Of a stretch of 64,000 nucleotides of DNA, positions 62,431-64,000 are shown piece after piece. The position numbers and the translations under genes are program-made. The stretch is taken from the NCBI GenBank assembly GCA_025345505.1, contig JANVCC010009742.1, positions 885,220 to 949,219 of the forward strand, given 5' to 3'. The notes under the pieces were generated by a model, which was not told the DNA's origin, did no database searches, and saw only the letters and a list, made by a program, of their open reading frames with translations. Within the stretch, counting starts at the first letter, position 1; every line of letters starts with the position of its first letter. Origin of the DNA: Todiramphus chloris collaris. Lineage: Eukaryota; Chordata; Aves; Coraciiformes; Alcedinidae.

Positions 62431-64000
62431 CAGGCGTCCCACTGCCCCCGCGCTTTCAGGGCTTCCACTTCCCGGATCGCCCGTTCGCGCAGGCGCGCAT
62501 CGCGGACGATCTTTTCCACGGCGGCATCGTCCGACTTGTCGGCATAGCGGAATTCCGAATCCGCATACCGGTTGGTTTCCTGCAGCACCATGTCCATGGT
62601 GAAGGGCTTGCGCAGTTCCTCCACCATTGCCTTTTTCTCATCATAGGGCTTGTGCATGAAGGTCTCGGGCTTTTCGAACCATGCATCCGGCAGTTCGATA
62701 TCCATGGCGCGCATCTTGATCGCATCCGTCACGTTCTTGATGGCACGGCCGGTGAAACGCGGCTCGCGTTCCTTGATCATGTGCAGATAGGTACCGATAT
62801 CGGCAAGCGTTTCCGGTTCGCCGTTCTCAGAAATGAAGCGCTCATACACCGCTTTCAGCCCGTCTTCCTGCGGCTTCGACAATTGGTCATAGGCGGCATC
62901 CACGGCGCGTTCGATCTGCTGGTCTTCGAACAGCTTGTGTTCGCCGAGCGGAATCCTGTGGTTCTTGCCGGCGAGCAGCGCAAAGATATCGATGTAATCG
63001 TTGCGGGTCTGCGGCCCGTCCACCAGCCAGCGCGCTCCGGCACGCTGGCGCAGCGCATCGTCGACATTCTCCGGATAGTTGGAGAACATGCCGAACGCGC
63101 AGTTGCCGCGCACCACGGTGGATGCGCCCGCAAACGCTTCCATCAGCACGCCGGTGATTTCCTGCTGGCCGGCAGACGCCCGGTCATCGGAACGCCGCGC
63201 GGCAACCTGATCGATATCATCGATGGTGCCGAAGCCGATCACGCGCGGATTGAGCACGTTGTTGACGAATTGCCGGCAATTCTGTCCGGATTTTCCCTGA
63301 TAGGAGGAAATCTGATCGACGCCGAAATTCTCGTAATGGAAGGCATAGCCCGCCACCTGGCAGTAATCGTTGACGAGACCGGCAATCATCTGGATCAGCG
63401 TCGTCTTGCCCGTCCCCGGTGCGCCGTCGCCGATGAATGTGAACAGAAAGCCGCCGAGTTCGACGAACGGGTTGAGCTGCCGGTCGAAATCATAGGCCAT
63501 CAGCATTTTTGACAGCTTCAGCGCCTGATATTTGGCAATGTGATTGCCGATGACTTCACCAGGCTTTTTGAAGGTCATCACCAAGGGCGTGCGCTTCTTG
63601 CCCGGCGCCACATCAAAGCCGTCAAGCGTGAAATCGTCGCTGTCGAGGCGCAGATGCGTGTCTTCAAAGCTGCCGAGCCCGTCAAAACGGCCCTTGCGCT
63701 GCAGCAGGCCTTCAATGGCCGCAGCAGCATAGGCTTTCGCCCGCGCCAGCATGGTCTGTTCATCGGCGGCACCGGCAATGGCCCGGTCCAAACCGCCGAC
63801 GATCGATTTCAAGGCATCCTGCGCCGTATCGAAATTGAATTCCGGAACCGTCACGTCATTGGCGGCCTGGCTATCCGCTTCGATCAGTTGCGAGAGGTAG
63901 GCAGCAAGCGCAAAGGCCGAGACATAGGCGGCGGCGGACAAAAGCTTCTTGAAATGGCTGGCATCTTCCCCCTGCAGGGGCGCCGAGGCATTGCGCGCCA
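62430..64000 (-). CDS. AAA family ATPase, 5' end beyond the window
   Basis: At least 522 codons; the frame stays open to the window edge (residues ARNASAPLQGEDASHFKKLL precede the internal TTG at 63941), so the N-terminus is missing. The ATPase has Walker A IGDGAPGTGKTTLIQ, a Walker B-like VIGFGTIDDIDQVAAR, and sensor region VVRGNCAFGMFSNYPENVDD followed by LRQRAGARWLVDGPQT. GVLMEAFAGASTVV fits the second region of homology. The C-terminal 130 residues are helical and charged. It leads the operon with DUF6638 and DUF2333. Target unknown. Confidence 0.85.
   Translation of the reverse strand, partial: ARNASAPLQGEDASHFKKLLSAAAYVSAFALAAYLSQLIEADSQAANDVTVPEFNFDTAQDALKSIVGGLDRAIAGAADEQTMLARAKAYAAAAIEGLLQRKGRFDGLGSFEDTHLRLDSDDFTLDGFDVAPGKKRTPLVMTFKKPGEVIGNHIAKYQALKLSKMLMAYDFDRQLNPFVELGGFLFTFIGDGAPGTGKTTLIQMIAGLVNDYCQVAGYAFHYENFGVDQISSYQGKSGQNCRQFVNNVLNPRVIGFGTIDDIDQVAARRSDDRASAGQQEITGVLMEAFAGASTVVRGNCAFGMFSNYPENVDDALRQRAGARWLVDGPQTRNDYIDIFALLAGKNHRIPLGEHKLFEDQQIERAVDAAYDQLSKPQEDGLKAVYERFISENGEPETLADIGTYLHMIKEREPRFTGRAIKNVTDAIKMRAMDIELPDAWFEKPETFMHKPYDEKKAMVEELRKPFTMDMVLQETNRYADSEFRYADKSDDAAVEKIVRDARLRERAIREVEALKARGQWDA

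Noticed and set aside
1-64000. tRNA, rRNA, CRISPR array, prophage or insertion sequence
   Set aside because: No cloverleaf-like segments, repeat-spacer arrays, transposase, integrase or phage structural genes were recognised on either strand.

Overview
The window is about 64 kb of chromosome from an alphaproteobacterium of the order Hyphomicrobiales (Rhizobiales), most like the Brucella/Ochrobactrum/Phyllobacterium/Mesorhizobium group. This rests on the gene content and order (ilvE-MarR-two-component pair; rplY-pth-ychF; petABC-apt; MoxR-DUF58-DUF4159; DUF1285-NUDIX-cca), a fused anthranilate synthase TrpE(G) behind a three-Trp leader peptide as in Sinorhizobium, the high GC content and the dense, overlapping gene packing. 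It reads as core chromosome: no tRNA, rRNA, prophage, insertion sequence or CRISPR array was seen. One 400-base run of N (4956-5355) interrupts a glyoxalase-family gene.

Layout. 1-9 kb: the edge of a small glycine-rich membrane protein gene, ilvE, a MarR regulator with a response regulator/histidine kinase pair, a ribbon-helix-helix protein, the gap-broken VOC gene, a Tat-exported dehydrogenase small subunit with its GMC flavoprotein, and ybjN-csaA. 9-21 kb: a UbiK-like factor, then lgt, a MidA-type methyltransferase, pgeF, an M24-fold protein and a lipoprotein; prs facing chrA; rplY-pth-ychF with two tandem MaoC hydratases; apt. 21-30 kb: the cytochrome bc1 operon (petA-petB-petC), two tandem ABC exporters, trmL and a LivJ-type binding protein. 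30-34 kb: hemF with a small unknown gene, a DUF1059 protein, and DUF1285-NUDIX-cca. 34-46 kb: the MoxR/DUF58/DUF4159 membrane cluster, then mixed metabolic genes (GNAT, Xi-class GST, NUDIX, phosphoesterase, hydrolase). 46-56 kb: leuA, an esterase, a DUF4143 ATPase that may be acquired, a cation diffusion facilitator coupled to trpE(G), and fhs. 56-64 kb: putA with a divergent Lrp-type regulator, then an uncharacterised DUF2333/DUF6638/AAA-ATPase operon running off the window edge.

The best regulatory finding is a pair of attenuators of the same design. Both trpE(G) and leuA are preceded by a short reading frame rich in the cognate codon (three Trp codons; eight Leu codons in 39), an antiterminator/terminator pair, and a promoter so close to the leader ATG that the leader mRNA is probably leaderless. 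The trp case matches what is known in Sinorhizobium; the leu case is deduced here from sequence. The CDF metal transporter gene overlaps the trpE(G) stop codon and so appears to sit under trp attenuation.

Other candidates for undescribed biology are the AAA-ATPase/DUF6638/DUF2333 operon at the right edge, the DUF4143 ATPase with three helically phased 22-bp repeats upstream, an M24-fold protein that has lost its metal ligands, and a 28-codon reading frame with an almost perfect Shine-Dalgarno sequence.
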